64,000 bases of DNA from an uncultured Tateyamaria sp. (GCF_947488715.1 NZ_CANLAG010000002.1:62001-126000), one strand, 5' to 3'; shown: positions 26,943 through 36,698, counted from the first letter of the stretch. Made by a program: numbers and translations. Notes: a model not told the origin generated them from the letters alone.

Positions 26943-27833
26943 ATGACCATCACATTTGCACAGATCAAACCGCTGATCCTGACAATCGCCATCGTGCTGG
27001 GATGCGCCGCGCAGAGCGATGCGCAGCCGCGGTTGCGCGTCCACACCGCAACCGAAGCCGCACCTCTGAGCCTCGCGCCTGCGACGCGGGCCATGGATGC
27101 GCAGACCGTGCGGATCGAGGTGTCGGGCGCGTGGCGGGTGATCCGGTCCAACGGTGTGCCGACACACCCGGTTGGGGTCTTTCCCAATTCGGGCAACCCC
27201 AACCGGTTGTCGGGCCAGAGCCATGTGTTCCACGTCCCGCTCACCCCTCAGGTGGTCGCGGCCACACCCTTGGCGCGGGGGGCTGCGTTTGGCGTGGCGG
27301 TCAACGGTGTGCCGTTCGATCCCAATGCCGCCGAGTTTTGGCAGGGCCAGCCGCGTTCGGGCTGGGACTACGCCGCGCTGGGCGGTGCGGTGTCACTGGG
27401 GTTGGATGCGAATTTTGGCCATGTGCAGGCGACAGGGGCCTATCACTACCACGGGCTGCCGATTGGTTTGATGCAGGAACTGGGGTGGACCCGCATGGGG
27501 CCATCGCCCCTGCTGGGCTATGCGGCAGACGGGTTTCCGATCTATGCGCTGACGGCCGAGGTGGACGGTGTGGTGCAGCCCATGACGTCATCCTACCAGT
27601 TGAGGCGCGGAGAGCGGCCCGGTGGGGATGCGCCCGGCGGCAACTTTGATGGCGCGTTCCATCAGGACTATGCCTATGTCGCGGGGGCGGGCACGTTGGA
27701 CGCCTGCAACGGCACTTTTGTCACCAACGACGCCTATCCGGACGGCACCTATGCCTATGTGCTGACCCAAGGCTACCCGGTTGTGCCGCGTTGTTTGATG
27801 GGCGTGGCGGGGCGCGGATTTGCCAAGCGCTAG
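26943..27833 (+). CDS. YHYH-domain exported protein
   Basis: 296 residues with a signal peptide (LILTIAIVLGCAAQSDA). The naming motif is present as TGAYHYHGLP, then LLGYAADGFPIYAL and, near the end, NDAYPDGTYAYVLT, as in YHYH proteins. The His-rich motif suggests metal or ligand binding; function is unknown. The AGGAGG at about 26929 is a strong ribosome-binding site. Confidence 0.87.
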   Translation: MTITFAQIKPLILTIAIVLGCAAQSDAQPRLRVHTATEAAPLSLAPATRAMDAQTVRIEVSGAWRVIRSNGVPTHPVGVFPNSGNPNRLSGQSHVFHVPLTPQVVAATPLARGAAFGVAVNGVPFDPNAAEFWQGQPRSGWDYAALGGAVSLGLDANFGHVQATGAYHYHGLPIGLMQELGWTRMGPSPLLGYAADGFPIYALTAEVDGVVQPMTSSYQLRRGERPGGDAPGGNFDGAFHQDYAYVAGAGTLDACNGTFVTNDAYPDGTYAYVLTQGYPVVPRCLMGVAGRGFAKR

Positions 27834-28207
27834 GCCTTTTGGATCAGATCCCAGCGGCTGCCGAAGGGATCGCGGAAGACAGCCACCGTGCCGTAGGGTT
27901 CGTGGCGGGGGGCTTCCTCGAAGGTGATGCCTTGTGCGGTCAGGTGGGCGTGGTCGCGGTCGAAGTCATCGGTTTCCAGAAACAGCCACACCCGGCCTGC
28001 GCCCTGTTGCCCGATTGCGGCGGTTTGTGTCGGGCCGTCAGCGCGGGCCAGAATGACACTGGTGTTGGCGCCCGGTGCCTTGACCTCGACCCAGCGTTTG
28101 CGCCCTTGATCGATGTCCGCTACCAGGTCAAAGCCCAATGTGCCGCAGAAAAATGCGATGCCCGCGTCGTAATCGGGGATGATGTATGTGAAAGCGGTTA
28201 TGTTCAT
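27830..28207 (-). CDS. VOC (glyoxalase/bleomycin-resistance) superfamily protein
   Basis: 125 residues. Two beta-alpha-beta-beta-beta modules: AFTYIIPDYDAGIAFFCGTLGF and, in the second, AVFRDPFGSRWDLIQ. It belongs to the PhnB/Glo_EDI_BRP group; substrate unknown. ATG 28207 is chosen because the fold starts there; an upstream in-frame start would run into the AT-rich promoter. It converges with the YHYH gene (4-base overlap). Confidence 0.85.
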   Translation of the reverse strand: MNITAFTYIIPDYDAGIAFFCGTLGFDLVADIDQGRKRWVEVKAPGANTSVILARADGPTQTAAIGQQGAGRVWLFLETDDFDRDHAHLTAQGITFEEAPRHEPYGTVAVFRDPFGSRWDLIQKA

Positions 28208-28237
28208 TTGCGCACCAATGCCCTGCTTAGCTATGCG

Positions 28238-28264
28238 TTGATATATATTTTCACACATATATGT
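28238..28264. promoter_or_regulatory. AT-rich divergent promoter with palindrome
   Basis: Between the VOC and SnoaL genes lies an AT-rich core with the perfect 10-bp palindrome ACATATATGT (28255-28264) next to GATATATATTTT. It is a candidate operator for both genes; the regulator is unknown. Confidence 0.35.
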
Positions 28265-28315
28265 TGCTGGTTGTAGCCACCGCATATCGCGGCGTGCAAA
28301 TCAGGAGTATAGACA

Positions 28316-28666
28316 ATGTCGATCCGGGAAAATGTACAAGCGGTGATTGATGGCACGTTGCGAGGCGAGATCCTCGAGACGTTCGAGGCCTATTATGCCG
28401 ATGATGTGGTGATGAGCGAGAACGGTGTCGAGGACCGGGTGGGCAAGGATGCCAACCGTGTGTTCGAAGAGCAGTTTGTCGCCAACGTGACCTTTCATGC
28501 GGCCCGTGTGGGCCGGGTGGTTGTGGACGGCGATCAGGCCGCGGTCGAGTGGGAGTTCGAGATGACGCCCAAGGGCGGTGCGCGCATCACCCAGCGACAG
28601 GTGGCGTTCCAGACGTGGAAAGACGGCAAGGTTGTGCGCGAAGTCTTTTACTACAACAAGGGCTAG
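28316..28666 (+). CDS. SnoaL-like / NTF2-fold protein
   Basis: 116 residues of the NTF2-like fold (ILETFEAYYADDVVMSENG at the start, QVAFQTWKDGKVVREVFYY at the end). Such proteins can be isomerases, hydrolases or stress-induced proteins with no known reaction; the active site here cannot be assigned. Start ATG 28316 has AGGAG upstream. Confidence 0.85.
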   Translation: MSIRENVQAVIDGTLRGEILETFEAYYADDVVMSENGVEDRVGKDANRVFEEQFVANVTFHAARVGRVVVDGDQAAVEWEFEMTPKGGARITQRQVAFQTWKDGKVVREVFYYNKG

Positions 28667-29826
28667 GCGCGGGACCGGCGCACCGCCGGTGCCAGAACGA
28701 CGATCAGCACGGCCAGCAGGGCAAGCACACCAAACCCGGTGCGCAGGTCGCTGGCATGGGCCACAAAGCCGATGATCGGCGGCCCCAAGAGCAGCCCGCC
28801 ATAGCCCAGCGTCGCCACGCTTGCGATGGCGGTGCCGGGGGGTAGGTTGGGGTCGCTGGCCGCGCGCGAGAATGCCAGCGGCACAATCACCGCATAGCCC
28901 ACGCCCATCAGGCAGAACCCGGTCAGGGTCATGGCAAAGCTGCCCGAGAGAACTGCGCAGAGCGTGCCAGCGGTTGCCACGAGGCCCGCGACACGTGCCG
29001 TCGCAACAGGCCCCATCAGGCGCGTCGCCTGATCGCCCAGCAGGCGTGTGATCACCATTGCGACGGAAAAGGTGGTGTAGCCCAAGGCGGCCTTGGCCGG
29101 GGTTTGGGTTGTGGTTTCGATGATGAGCAGGGCGCTCCAGTCGACCATCGCGCCTTCGCCCATCGAGGTGCAAAAGGCGATGAGGCCCACGGCAACCAAC
29201 GGCCCTTTGGGCAGGGAAAAGAGTGGCGCATCCGTGGTGGTTGCATGGCGCGGCGACTGCCAGCGGATGCGGGCGATCCAGAGGGTCAGCAGGGCCGTAA
29301 CCGTGCCAACAGCGGCGAAATGCGGGCCGGTGCCGATGCCCCAGTGTTCCGCGGCAAACCCTGTTGCGGCACCCAAACCGGCGCCCAGGCTGAACATGGC
29401 GTGAAAGGACGACATGACTGCGCGGCCGATATGGTGCTCGGCCTCGCCCGCCCAGGCGTTCATGGTGACATCCATCGCCCCGTGTGTGACCCCAAAGCAA
29501 AAAAGCGCGACGGCCAGCAGGGCCACCGAAGGTGCAAAGCCGATGGCGACCAGCATCACCGTATAGGCCACTGCAATGGTCAGCGTCACGGGTGCCGCCC
29601 CGCGCCGGTCCGCCAACCGTCCGGCCAGTGGAAAGGCAGTGATGGCGCCAGCGGCCAGCAGCAGGAGGAGCCAGCCGAGGTCGGCCTTGTCCAGCGCGTG
29701 GGTCTGCGCCACGGCAGGGATGCGCGAGGCCCAGATGCCATAGAGCGCGCCGTTGAGCGCAAACATCGCTGAGACGGCGCACCATGCGGTGCGGTTCATG
29801 TGGGTGTTTGTGGGGTTTGGCGTCAT
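28663..29826 (-). CDS. Major facilitator superfamily transporter
   Basis: 387 residues with about 12 membrane helices. The loop 2-3 signature is GRLADRRGAAP and the YbjJ-like segment FGVTHGAMDVTMNAWAGEAE resembles fucose/sugar-type MFS exporters of this size. Substrate unknown. ATG 29826 is taken as start; ATG 29799 would also leave all helices intact. It converges with and overlaps the SnoaL gene by four bases. Confidence 0.85.
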   Translation of the reverse strand: MTPNPTNTHMNRTAWCAVSAMFALNGALYGIWASRIPAVAQTHALDKADLGWLLLLLAAGAITAFPLAGRLADRRGAAPVTLTIAVAYTVMLVAIGFAPSVALLAVALFCFGVTHGAMDVTMNAWAGEAEHHIGRAVMSSFHAMFSLGAGLGAATGFAAEHWGIGTGPHFAAVGTVTALLTLWIARIRWQSPRHATTTDAPLFSLPKGPLVAVGLIAFCTSMGEGAMVDWSALLIIETTTQTPAKAALGYTTFSVAMVITRLLGDQATRLMGPVATARVAGLVATAGTLCAVLSGSFAMTLTGFCLMGVGYAVIVPLAFSRAASDPNLPPGTAIASVATLGYGGLLLGPPIIGFVAHASDLRTGFGVLALLAVLIVVLAPAVRRSRA

Positions 29827-29893
29827 GGCGCGCAGGTTTGACCGGATAAGTGGCGCGGGCAAGCGCAATCAAACCGCTTTGAGCGCTGATGTT

Positions 29894-30586
29894 TCAGTCT
29901 GTAAACTGTTGTGCGAGCCTGCGGGCGCGTTCGGGTTCGATGTGCCAGCAGCAGGCGATTTCCCAGGCCAGAACGGCGCGCGGGGTTGGAGTTTGGGACC
30001 ATGTGGCGAGATCAAAGGTTGCGGCGTCGCTGCGGGCTTCGTCCCAGTCGATCAGGTGCGGGGTGCTGTTGGCGTCGGTGAGGATGTTCGAGGGGTTGAG
30101 GTCGCCGTGGATGACTGTGCGTTCGGCGGGCAGGGTGGCCCACGCCGCGCGCAAGGCGGTCACGAGGGGCGGTGGCATGTCCGTCAGATCAACGTCGCCG
30201 CCCGCGTCGATGGTGCAAAGGTCGCGGGCGCTGGCAAAGCCGGGGCGTTGGGGGTGGCTGCGCAAGCGGATGTGCAGATCGCGCATCGCCGAGGCCACAC
30301 GGTTGGGCGGGGTCGGGACGCCGTCTACAAAGGGCTCGCATGTCCAGCCGTCGACAACGAGCGACCCGGAACGCGACGCGATTGGCGCAGGGACGGCGAG
30401 GCCAAACCGGGCCGCCGCCCTGCATATCGGCACAAGCCAGGCAATCGCCGCTTCGGTCCGGCGGGTGGATTTGAGCACATGATCGCCCAAGCGCAACACG
30501 GTGTTGCGGTGCCCGCCATGTAGGTGTTGCACGGGGCCAGAGAGGCCCCATGCGTCCAGTGGAGGAGGCGCGACACAATTCGACAT
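29894..30586 (-). CDS. Aminoglycoside-phosphotransferase-like (APH) family kinase
   Basis: 230 residues, shorter than classical APH enzymes. The Brenner motif VIHGDLNPSNIL and the DFG-like metal motif HLIDWDEA are intact, so it may be an active small-molecule kinase. Substrate unknown; antibiotic resistance should not be inferred from the family alone. Confidence 0.8.
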   Translation of the reverse strand: MSNCVAPPPLDAWGLSGPVQHLHGGHRNTVLRLGDHVLKSTRRTEAAIAWLVPICRAAARFGLAVPAPIASRSGSLVVDGWTCEPFVDGVPTPPNRVASAMRDLHIRLRSHPQRPGFASARDLCTIDAGGDVDLTDMPPPLVTALRAAWATLPAERTVIHGDLNPSNILTDANSTPHLIDWDEARSDAATFDLATWSQTPTPRAVLAWEIACCWHIEPERARRLAQQFTD

Positions 30587-30620
30587 GGCCCCAGTCTAGG
30601 GCGGTGCCGCTGCCGTGTCG

Positions 30621-33600
30621 CTATTCCAGTTCGACCAGCAGGTCCTTGGCGTCGATCTGACCGCCGGGGGCGACGTGCACGGCCTTGACCACGGCATCAC
30701 GTTCGGCGTGGATGCCGGTTTCCATCTTCATCGCTTCGATGGTCAGCAACAGATCGCCTTCGGTGACTTCCTGACCGACCTGCACACCCACCGATGCCAC
30801 AACGCCGGGCATGGGCGCCCCGATGTGGCCCGCATTGCCCAGTTCGGCTTTGGGCCGCTGCACGGTTGTGGATTTGACCATACGGTTGGGAACGCGGATC
30901 ACGCGAGGCTGGCCGTTGAGTTCAAAGAATACCTTGGCTTCGCCGTCCTCGTTGGTTTCGCCCACGGCTTGCAACCGGATTTCCAGCGTCTTGCCGGGGT
31001 CGATTTCGGCGGTGATCTCTTCGCCGGGCTGCATGCCGTAGAAAAATGTCTTGGTCGGCAGGGTCCGGACGGGTCCGTAGGTGCGGTGGCGGCCCATGTA
31101 GTCGAGGAACACCTTGGGGTACATCAGGTAACCCGACAGGTCTTCGTCATCGACTTCGCGCCCTTCGAGTTGCGCGGACAGGTCGGCGCGTGTCGCGTCG
31201 AGGTCGACAGCGGGCACATCTGCGCCGGGGCGCTGGGTGTTGGGTGCCTCGCCCTTGAGCGCCTTGGTCTGCACCCCGATGGGGAAGCCGCCGGGAGGCT
31301 GGCCCAGGTTGCCGCGCATCATGTCCACGACGGAATCGGGGAAGGCCACGTCCTTGTCGGGGTCTTCGACTTCGGCGCGGGTGAGGCCCTGTGAGACCAT
31401 CATCAGCGCCATGTCGCCCACCACCTTGGAGGATGGTGTCACCTTGACGATATCGCCGAACATCTGGTTCACGTCGCGGTAAGTGCGCGCGACCTCGTGC
31501 CAGCGTTCTTCCAGCCCCATGGACCGCGCCTGTGCCTTGAGGTTGGTGAACTGACCGCCGGGCATTTCGTGCAGGTAGACTTCGGAGCTGGGCGCTTGCA
31601 TGCCCGACTCAAACGCGGCGTAGTGGTCGCGGACAGCTTCCCAATAGTCAGAGATGTCGCGGATGGCGTCGATGTCGAGGCCGGTGTCGCGGTCGGTGTG
31701 TTGCAGCGATTCCACCACGGTGCCCAGTGTGGCCTGGGACGTGTTGCCCGACAGTGCGTCCATGGCGCAATCGACCGCATCCACGCCAGCCTCAGCGGCG
31801 GCGAGGATGGTGGCGCAGGCGATGCCGGCCGTGTCGTGGGTGTGGAAGTGAATCGGCAAGCCGACCTCTTGTTTCAGCGCCTTGACGAGCACGCGGGCCG
31901 AGGCGGGTTTCAAGAGGCCGGCCATGTCCTTGAGGCCCAGCACATGGGCGCCAGCCGCTTTGAGCTGGTTGCCCATGTCGACATAGTATTTCAGGTCATA
32001 CTTGGCGCGGTCGGGGTTCAGGATGTCCCCGGTGTAGCAGATCGTACCTTCGCAGATCTTGTTCTGCTCTTGCACTGCGTCCATGGCGACGCGCATGTTT
32101 TCGACCCAATTGAGGCTGTCGAACACGCGGAAGACGTCGATGCCGGTGGTCGCGGCCACGCGCACAAATTCCTGCACCACGTTGTCGGGATAGTTGGTAT
32201 AGCCCACGCCGTTGGCACCGCGCAGCAGCATCTGCGTCATCAGGTTCGGCATACGCTCGCGCAGGTCGCGCAGGCGCTGCCACGGGCATTCCTGCAAGAA
32301 CCGGTAGGCCACGTCGAATGTCGCACCGCCCCAACATTCCATTGAGAACAGCTGCGGCAGGTTGGCGGCATAGGCCGGGGCGACCTTGATCATGTCGTGG
32401 CTGCGCATCCGGGTCGCGAGCAGCGATTGGTGCCCGTCGCGCATGGTTGTGTCGGTGATCAGGAGCTGTTGCTGGGCCTTCATCCAATCGGCCACGGCCT
32501 GCGGGCCTTTTTGCTCCAGCAGGTTGCGGGTGCCCATCTGGGCGTCACCGAGGGCGGCAGGTGGTTTTGGCGGTTTGAGGTCGGCGCGCGGTTTGGGCCG
32601 GTCCTTGACCTCCGGGTGGCCGTTGACGGTGATGTCGGCGATGTAGGTCAGCACCTTGGTGCCACGGTCGCGGCGACGCTTGAAGCTGAAGAGGTCGGGC
32701 GTGTCGTCGATGAACTTGGTTGTGTATTCGTTCGACAGGAAGGTCGGGTGTTTCAGCAGGTTTTCGACAAAGGCGATGTTGGTGCTGACACCCCGGATGC
32801 GGAATTCGCGCAGGGCGCGGTCCATGCGGGCAATGGCCATTTCGGGTGTGGGGGCCTTGGCCGTGACCTTGGTCAGCAGGCTGTCGTAGTAGCGCGTGAT
32901 CACGCCGCCCGCATAGGCGGTGCCACCGTCCAGACGAATGCCCATACCGGTCGCCTCGCGGTAGGCGGTGATGCGGCCATAGTCCGGGATAAAGTTGTTT
33001 TGCGGGTCCTCGGTGGTGATCCGGGTTTGCAGCGCGTGGCCGGTCAGCACGACGTCATCCTGGCTGGGTTTGCCGGTGGCGTCCTGAATGGTCTTGCCTT
33101 CGGCGATCAGGATCTGGGCCTGCACGATGTCGATACCTGTCACTTCTTCAGTGACAGTGTGTTCGACCTGCACGCGCGGGTTCACTTCGATGAAGTAGAA
33201 TTTGCCGTCGTCCATATCCATCAGGAATTCGACGGTGCCTGCGCATTCGTAGTTCACGTGTTTGCAGATTTTGTAGCCAAGGTCGCAGATTTCGGTCCGC
33301 TGTTCGGGCGTCAGATAGGGCGCGGGCGCGCGTTCCACGACCTTTTGGTTGCGGCGCTGCACCGAACAGTCGCGTTCAAAAAGGTGGTACATGCCGCCAT
33401 GTTTGTCGCCGAGGATCTGCACCTCGACGTGGCGGGCGCGGGTGATCATCTTTTCGAGATAGCCTTCGCCATTGCCAAAGGCCGCTTCGGCCTCGCGGCG
33501 CCCCTCCAGCACTTTTTCCTCGACCTCATCCGCGCTGAGGATCGGGCGCATGCCGCGACCGCCGCCGCCCCAGGACGCCTTGAGCATCAGCGGGTAGCCG

Positions 33601-34061
33601 ACCTCTTTGGCCTCTTTGCGGATGGCGTCCATGTCGTCGCCCAGCACTTCGGTTGCGGGGATGACGGGCACACCGGCCTCGATGGCCACGCGGCGCGCGC
33701 TGGCCTTGTCACCCAAGGCGCGCATGGTCTCGGCCTTGGGACCGATGAAGGTGATGCCGTTTTTCTCGCAGGCATCGACAAATTCGGGGTTTTCAGACAG
33801 CAGGCCGTAGCCGGGGTGGATCGCGTCAGCGCCGCTTTCGCGGGCGACGCGGATCATTTCGTCGATGCTCAGATAGGCCGCGACAGGTCCCAGACCCTCG
33901 CCGATGCGGTAGGCTTCGTCGGCTTTGAACCGGTGCAGGCCCAGCTTGTCCTCTTCGGCAAAGACGGCGACCGTCTTTTTGCCCATCTCGTTTGCGGCGC
34001 GCATGATGCGGATTGCGATCTCTCCGCGGTTGGCGATGAGAATCTTTTTGAATTCGGGCAT
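30621..34061 (-). CDS. pyc: Pyruvate carboxylase
   Basis: 1146 residues in a single chain. N-terminal biotin carboxylase (KILIANRGEIAIRI, ATP-grasp loop KASWGGGGRGMR, EVNPRVQVEHTVTE), central carboxyltransferase (TTMRDGHQSLLATRMR, metal site HFHTHDTAG), then a C-terminal biotinyl domain with the biotin Lys in AMKMETG. It makes oxaloacetate from pyruvate and bicarbonate to refill the TCA cycle. ATG 34061 is chosen; homology starts at EFKKILIANRG. The upstream gap holds an imperfect palindrome around TTTACGTAAC. Confidence 0.97.
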   Translation of the reverse strand: MPEFKKILIANRGEIAIRIMRAANEMGKKTVAVFAEEDKLGLHRFKADEAYRIGEGLGPVAAYLSIDEMIRVARESGADAIHPGYGLLSENPEFVDACEKNGITFIGPKAETMRALGDKASARRVAIEAGVPVIPATEVLGDDMDAIRKEAKEVGYPLMLKASWGGGGRGMRPILSADEVEEKVLEGRREAEAAFGNGEGYLEKMITRARHVEVQILGDKHGGMYHLFERDCSVQRRNQKVVERAPAPYLTPEQRTEICDLGYKICKHVNYECAGTVEFLMDMDDGKFYFIEVNPRVQVEHTVTEEVTGIDIVQAQILIAEGKTIQDATGKPSQDDVVLTGHALQTRITTEDPQNNFIPDYGRITAYREATGMGIRLDGGTAYAGGVITRYYDSLLTKVTAKAPTPEMAIARMDRALREFRIRGVSTNIAFVENLLKHPTFLSNEYTTKFIDDTPDLFSFKRRRDRGTKVLTYIADITVNGHPEVKDRPKPRADLKPPKPPAALGDAQMGTRNLLEQKGPQAVADWMKAQQQLLITDTTMRDGHQSLLATRMRSHDMIKVAPAYAANLPQLFSMECWGGATFDVAYRFLQECPWQRLRDLRERMPNLMTQMLLRGANGVGYTNYPDNVVQEFVRVAATTGIDVFRVFDSLNWVENMRVAMDAVQEQNKICEGTICYTGDILNPDRAKYDLKYYVDMGNQLKAAGAHVLGLKDMAGLLKPASARVLVKALKQEVGLPIHFHTHDTAGIACATILAAAEAGVDAVDCAMDALSGNTSQATLGTVVESLQHTDRDTGLDIDAIRDISDYWEAVRDHYAAFESGMQAPSSEVYLHEMPGGQFTNLKAQARSMGLEERWHEVARTYRDVNQMFGDIVKVTPSSKVVGDMALMMVSQGLTRAEVEDPDKDVAFPDSVVDMMRGNLGQPPGGFPIGVQTKALKGEAPNTQRPGADVPAVDLDATRADLSAQLEGREVDDEDLSGYLMYPKVFLDYMGRHRTYGPVRTLPTKTFFYGMQPGEEITAEIDPGKTLEIRLQAVGETNEDGEAKVFFELNGQPRVIRVPNRMVKSTTVQRPKAELGNAGHIGAPMPGVVASVGVQVGQEVTEGDLLLTIEAMKMETGIHAERDAVVKAVHVAPGGQIDAKDLLVELE

Positions 34062-34206
34062 GAATGCTTCCCCCGGAGCAGTATTGTGCAGTTGCAGCAT
34101 CCTTTATGACGTTTACGTAACGCAAACAACACGTAGTTCTGGGTAGGCGGCGGGGACGCGCGGTGCCCACGGGGGGCGGGCACCGGTTTTGTGGGGTGTT
34201 CTGGCG

Positions 34207-34755
34207 TCAGCCTGCGGTCACGATACCGCAGAGAATGCGCGCGCCTGCTCCGCCGATGGGTTGGCTGATCTGGTCGTCGGGACCAGCGTGAACGACAATC
34301 GCCGTACCGTCCGCATCCAGAAGCGGCAGGTCCCCGCCGGACAGGCGGGCCCCGGTTTTGAACACCTGCATTTCGCCGATGCCGTCCGTGCCGACATAGA
34401 TGTTGCCCAGATCACCCTTGCCCGGACCGGCCGGGTTCAGGAGGCCGTGCGCACCCTCGGGTTCGCCGTGGTGACCGTGGGATGACTTGAAGCCGGTGTC
34501 GGCGCTGCAGTGCGCCTTGGCATGAAAGTGGACACCTTTGGCGCCGGGCGGCAGATCGCCCACACGAATGTGAACCAGCACGCCGTGCGGGGTTTCTTGC
34601 AGATCGGCGGTGCCGACCACGTCGCCTGTCAGGTTAACGAGGTCTGCGGTGGCGGCGGTGGTGGCGTGGCCATCGGCCAGCGCTGTTTTCCAGCCAATCG
34701 CGAGGCTGCCGACCAGTACGGTCGAGGCCATCAGTGTCCGAATGAAAGTCGTCAT
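34207..34755 (-). CDS. sodC: Superoxide dismutase [Cu-Zn], periplasmic
   Basis: 182 residues with a signal peptide (residues ~8-27). Copper and zinc ligands are visible in GVHFHAKAHC (the first two His, with the disulfide Cys), the His-rich SSHGHHGEPEG, GDLGNIYV and VVHAGPDD; GGAGARILCG contains the second Cys. It removes superoxide in the periplasm. It lies between a hydroxyacid dehydrogenase gene and pyc, all on one strand. Confidence 0.92.
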   Translation of the reverse strand: MTTFIRTLMASTVLVGSLAIGWKTALADGHATTAATADLVNLTGDVVGTADLQETPHGVLVHIRVGDLPPGAKGVHFHAKAHCSADTGFKSSHGHHGEPEGAHGLLNPAGPGKGDLGNIYVGTDGIGEMQVFKTGARLSGGDLPLLDADGTAIVVHAGPDDQISQPIGGAGARILCGIVTAG

Positions 34756-34850
34756 TGCAGTGCTCCGTTGCTGTGTGTTTCGATTGCACTGACAACGGGC
34801 GATGGTGTGCTTTTATGCGGTTTCGGGTGGTGGCCAAGTTGTCGCAGCCC

Positions 34851-35990
34851 CTAGGGGTGCTGAAACGGCTTGGGCAAATCATTGAGAGTGCGGGCGCCCA
34901 GTTGGCCCATGTTGGACTTGAGGTCTTCGGACAGGATGTGCACCAGATGGTCGATGCCGTCCGGTCCCAACGCCGCAAGCGCGTAGTGCCAGGCGCGGCC
35001 CAACATGACGAAATCCGCGCCTGATGCGAGCGCGCGCAGGATGTCGAGGCCGCCCTCGATGCCGCTGTCGAAGATGATGGGCAGGCGGGTGGCGCGCCGG
35101 ACGGCGGGCAGGACCTCGATCGTGGCGGGGGCGGCGTCGAACTGGCGACCCGCGTGGTTGGACACCCAGATCGCGTCGACGCCCAGCGTTTCGAGCCGCT
35201 CGGCATCGGTGCCGCGCATCACGCCCTTGACCACAAACGGCCCGTCCCATGCGTCGCGCAGCCACGAGACATAGTCCCATTCGGGCGACGTGCGCAGCAG
35301 GTAGCCCACGTGCGCTGTGACGGGCAGGTTGGGGGATGCGGCGGTGGTGTAGGCGTCGAGCATGCGCATATGCGGCATGCCTTTGCGCGCCATCGCCATG
35401 GCCCAGGCGGGGCGCATCGCGACCTGCGCCAAAAGGCGCGGCGTCAGGCGTGGGGGATTGGTCAGCCCGGAGCGGGTCTGGCGTTCGCGGCGCGAGGCCA
35501 CGGGCACATCCACCGTCAGCACCAATGTCTTGAAACCCGCCGCCCGCGCACGGTCGAGCATATCGCGGCGGATGCCTTCGTCGCGGGGGGGGTACATCTG
35601 GAACCAGGCGTCGTCGCCCAGCACGGGGGCCACGTCTTCGGGGGATGCGGCGGCGACAGTGGACAGGGTATAGGGCAGGTTCAGCCGGGCCGCACCGCGC
35701 GCAAGATGCCGTTCGGCGTCGGGCCACATCAGCCCCGACATGCCCACCGGCGCGATGCCAAATGGCAGCGGACGGGATTGGCCCAGCAGTGTGGTCGACA
35801 GGTCAGGATCAAATTCGCCGTGCAGGATCGACGGCATCATGCCGATGCGGTCCAGTGCCGCGCGGTTGCGCCGGCGTGTGGCCTCTTCGCCCGTGCCGCT
35901 GTCGAGATATTCCCACACAAATTTCGGGATACGGGTCTGTGCGCGGGCGCGCAGATCGGTCAGGGCGGGAAAGCGGCTGTTGAGGTCCAT
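34851..35990 (-). CDS. FMN-dependent alpha-hydroxy-acid dehydrogenase (lactate dehydrogenase-like)
   Basis: 379-residue FMN TIM barrel. It starts with LTDLRARAQTRIPKFVWEYLDSG and shows the FMN site (GIAPVGMSGLMW, STVAAASPED), the catalytic His-Arg motif VSNHAGRQFD and the phosphate loop FDSGIEGGLDILRALASGAD. It oxidises an L-2-hydroxy acid, possibly lactate or mandelate. A much longer reading frame that runs on to 38843 is an artefact antisense to the helicase gene. Confidence 0.92.
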   Translation of the reverse strand: MDLNSRFPALTDLRARAQTRIPKFVWEYLDSGTGEEATRRRNRAALDRIGMMPSILHGEFDPDLSTTLLGQSRPLPFGIAPVGMSGLMWPDAERHLARGAARLNLPYTLSTVAAASPEDVAPVLGDDAWFQMYPPRDEGIRRDMLDRARAAGFKTLVLTVDVPVASRRERQTRSGLTNPPRLTPRLLAQVAMRPAWAMAMARKGMPHMRMLDAYTTAASPNLPVTAHVGYLLRTSPEWDYVSWLRDAWDGPFVVKGVMRGTDAERLETLGVDAIWVSNHAGRQFDAAPATIEVLPAVRRATRLPIIFDSGIEGGLDILRALASGADFVMLGRAWHYALAALGPDGIDHLVHILSEDLKSNMGQLGARTLNDLPKPFQHP

Positions 35991-36122
35991 GCGCCATCTG
36001 TAGGGATTGACGGATTTATGTCCACCCAAAGCCAAAAACATGCGGACTGTTAAAGCAAATTTTAACGGCAATTTTGCAAAAGTGGAATCATCATCAAAAA
36101 CACCCAAAGAGGACACACCCAA

Positions 36123-36611
36123 ATGCAAGCACTCATCATCGACCGCCAAGCTGCCCGCCTTGATCATTGCCAGATTGCTTTGATGAATGCGGGGGTTCAG
36201 GTGACAGGCACGGGCAGTTTGCTGGTGGCGGAAACCTGCATCACGCGTATGGGCGTTGACCTGTTGGTCATTGAAAAGACAACCATTGGCGATGCGTTGG
36301 GCGACACACTTGGCATGGCCGAGGATCGCAATCCCAATCTGGTCGCGATCCTGCGCACGCCAGATGTGGCGGATGATCAGGACAGCCTGTCGCCGCATTT
36401 CCCATCTCTGCACTGTGTGGTGGGGCAGGACGTGTCGAATGAGGTGGCGATCAAACTGGGACTGGCATCGCTGCGGGCGCAGGCGACGCGGTCGGTAATG
36501 CCCGCGCGAGCGGTGCGATTGGCGCCCAAAACGGTCAAGGCGATGCCGGTGCCTGCCGCATATGCTGCGGGTGCGGCTGTGGCGGACAACATCTTTTCCG
36601 AAGTGATGTAA
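36123..36611 (+). CDS. Pseudo-receiver-domain protein
   Basis: 162 residues. The first ~115 read as a response-regulator receiver fold (ALIIDRQAARLDHC, GVDLLVIEKTT, LVAILRT), but the phospho-acceptor position is Glu51 and the conserved Lys is not seen. The C-terminal ~45 residues are basic and Ala-rich with no output domain. Glu at the acceptor site could mimic the active state (inference). Function unknown. Confidence 0.65.
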   Translation: MQALIIDRQAARLDHCQIALMNAGVQVTGTGSLLVAETCITRMGVDLLVIEKTTIGDALGDTLGMAEDRNPNLVAILRTPDVADDQDSLSPHFPSLHCVVGQDVSNEVAIKLGLASLRAQATRSVMPARAVRLAPKTVKAMPVPAAYAAGAAVADNIFSEVM

Positions 36612-36698
36612 GACCGGGCGCGGGGATACGCGCCAAAACACGCGGAACAGATCAGGAACGGGTTTCGCTTTGTCATGGCGCGCGCTATCATGTGCGCC

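Noticed and set aside
29894-30586. Aminoglycoside-resistance gene
   Set aside because: Only the general phosphotransferase motifs are present; short length and chromosomal context do not support a resistance call.
32397-34109. 570-residue plus-strand reading frame
   Set aside because: Antisense to pyruvate carboxylase; no recognisable motif.
36050-36065. CtrA site TTAA-N7-TTAA upstream of the pseudo-receiver gene
   Set aside because: The two TTAA are eight, not seven, bases apart.
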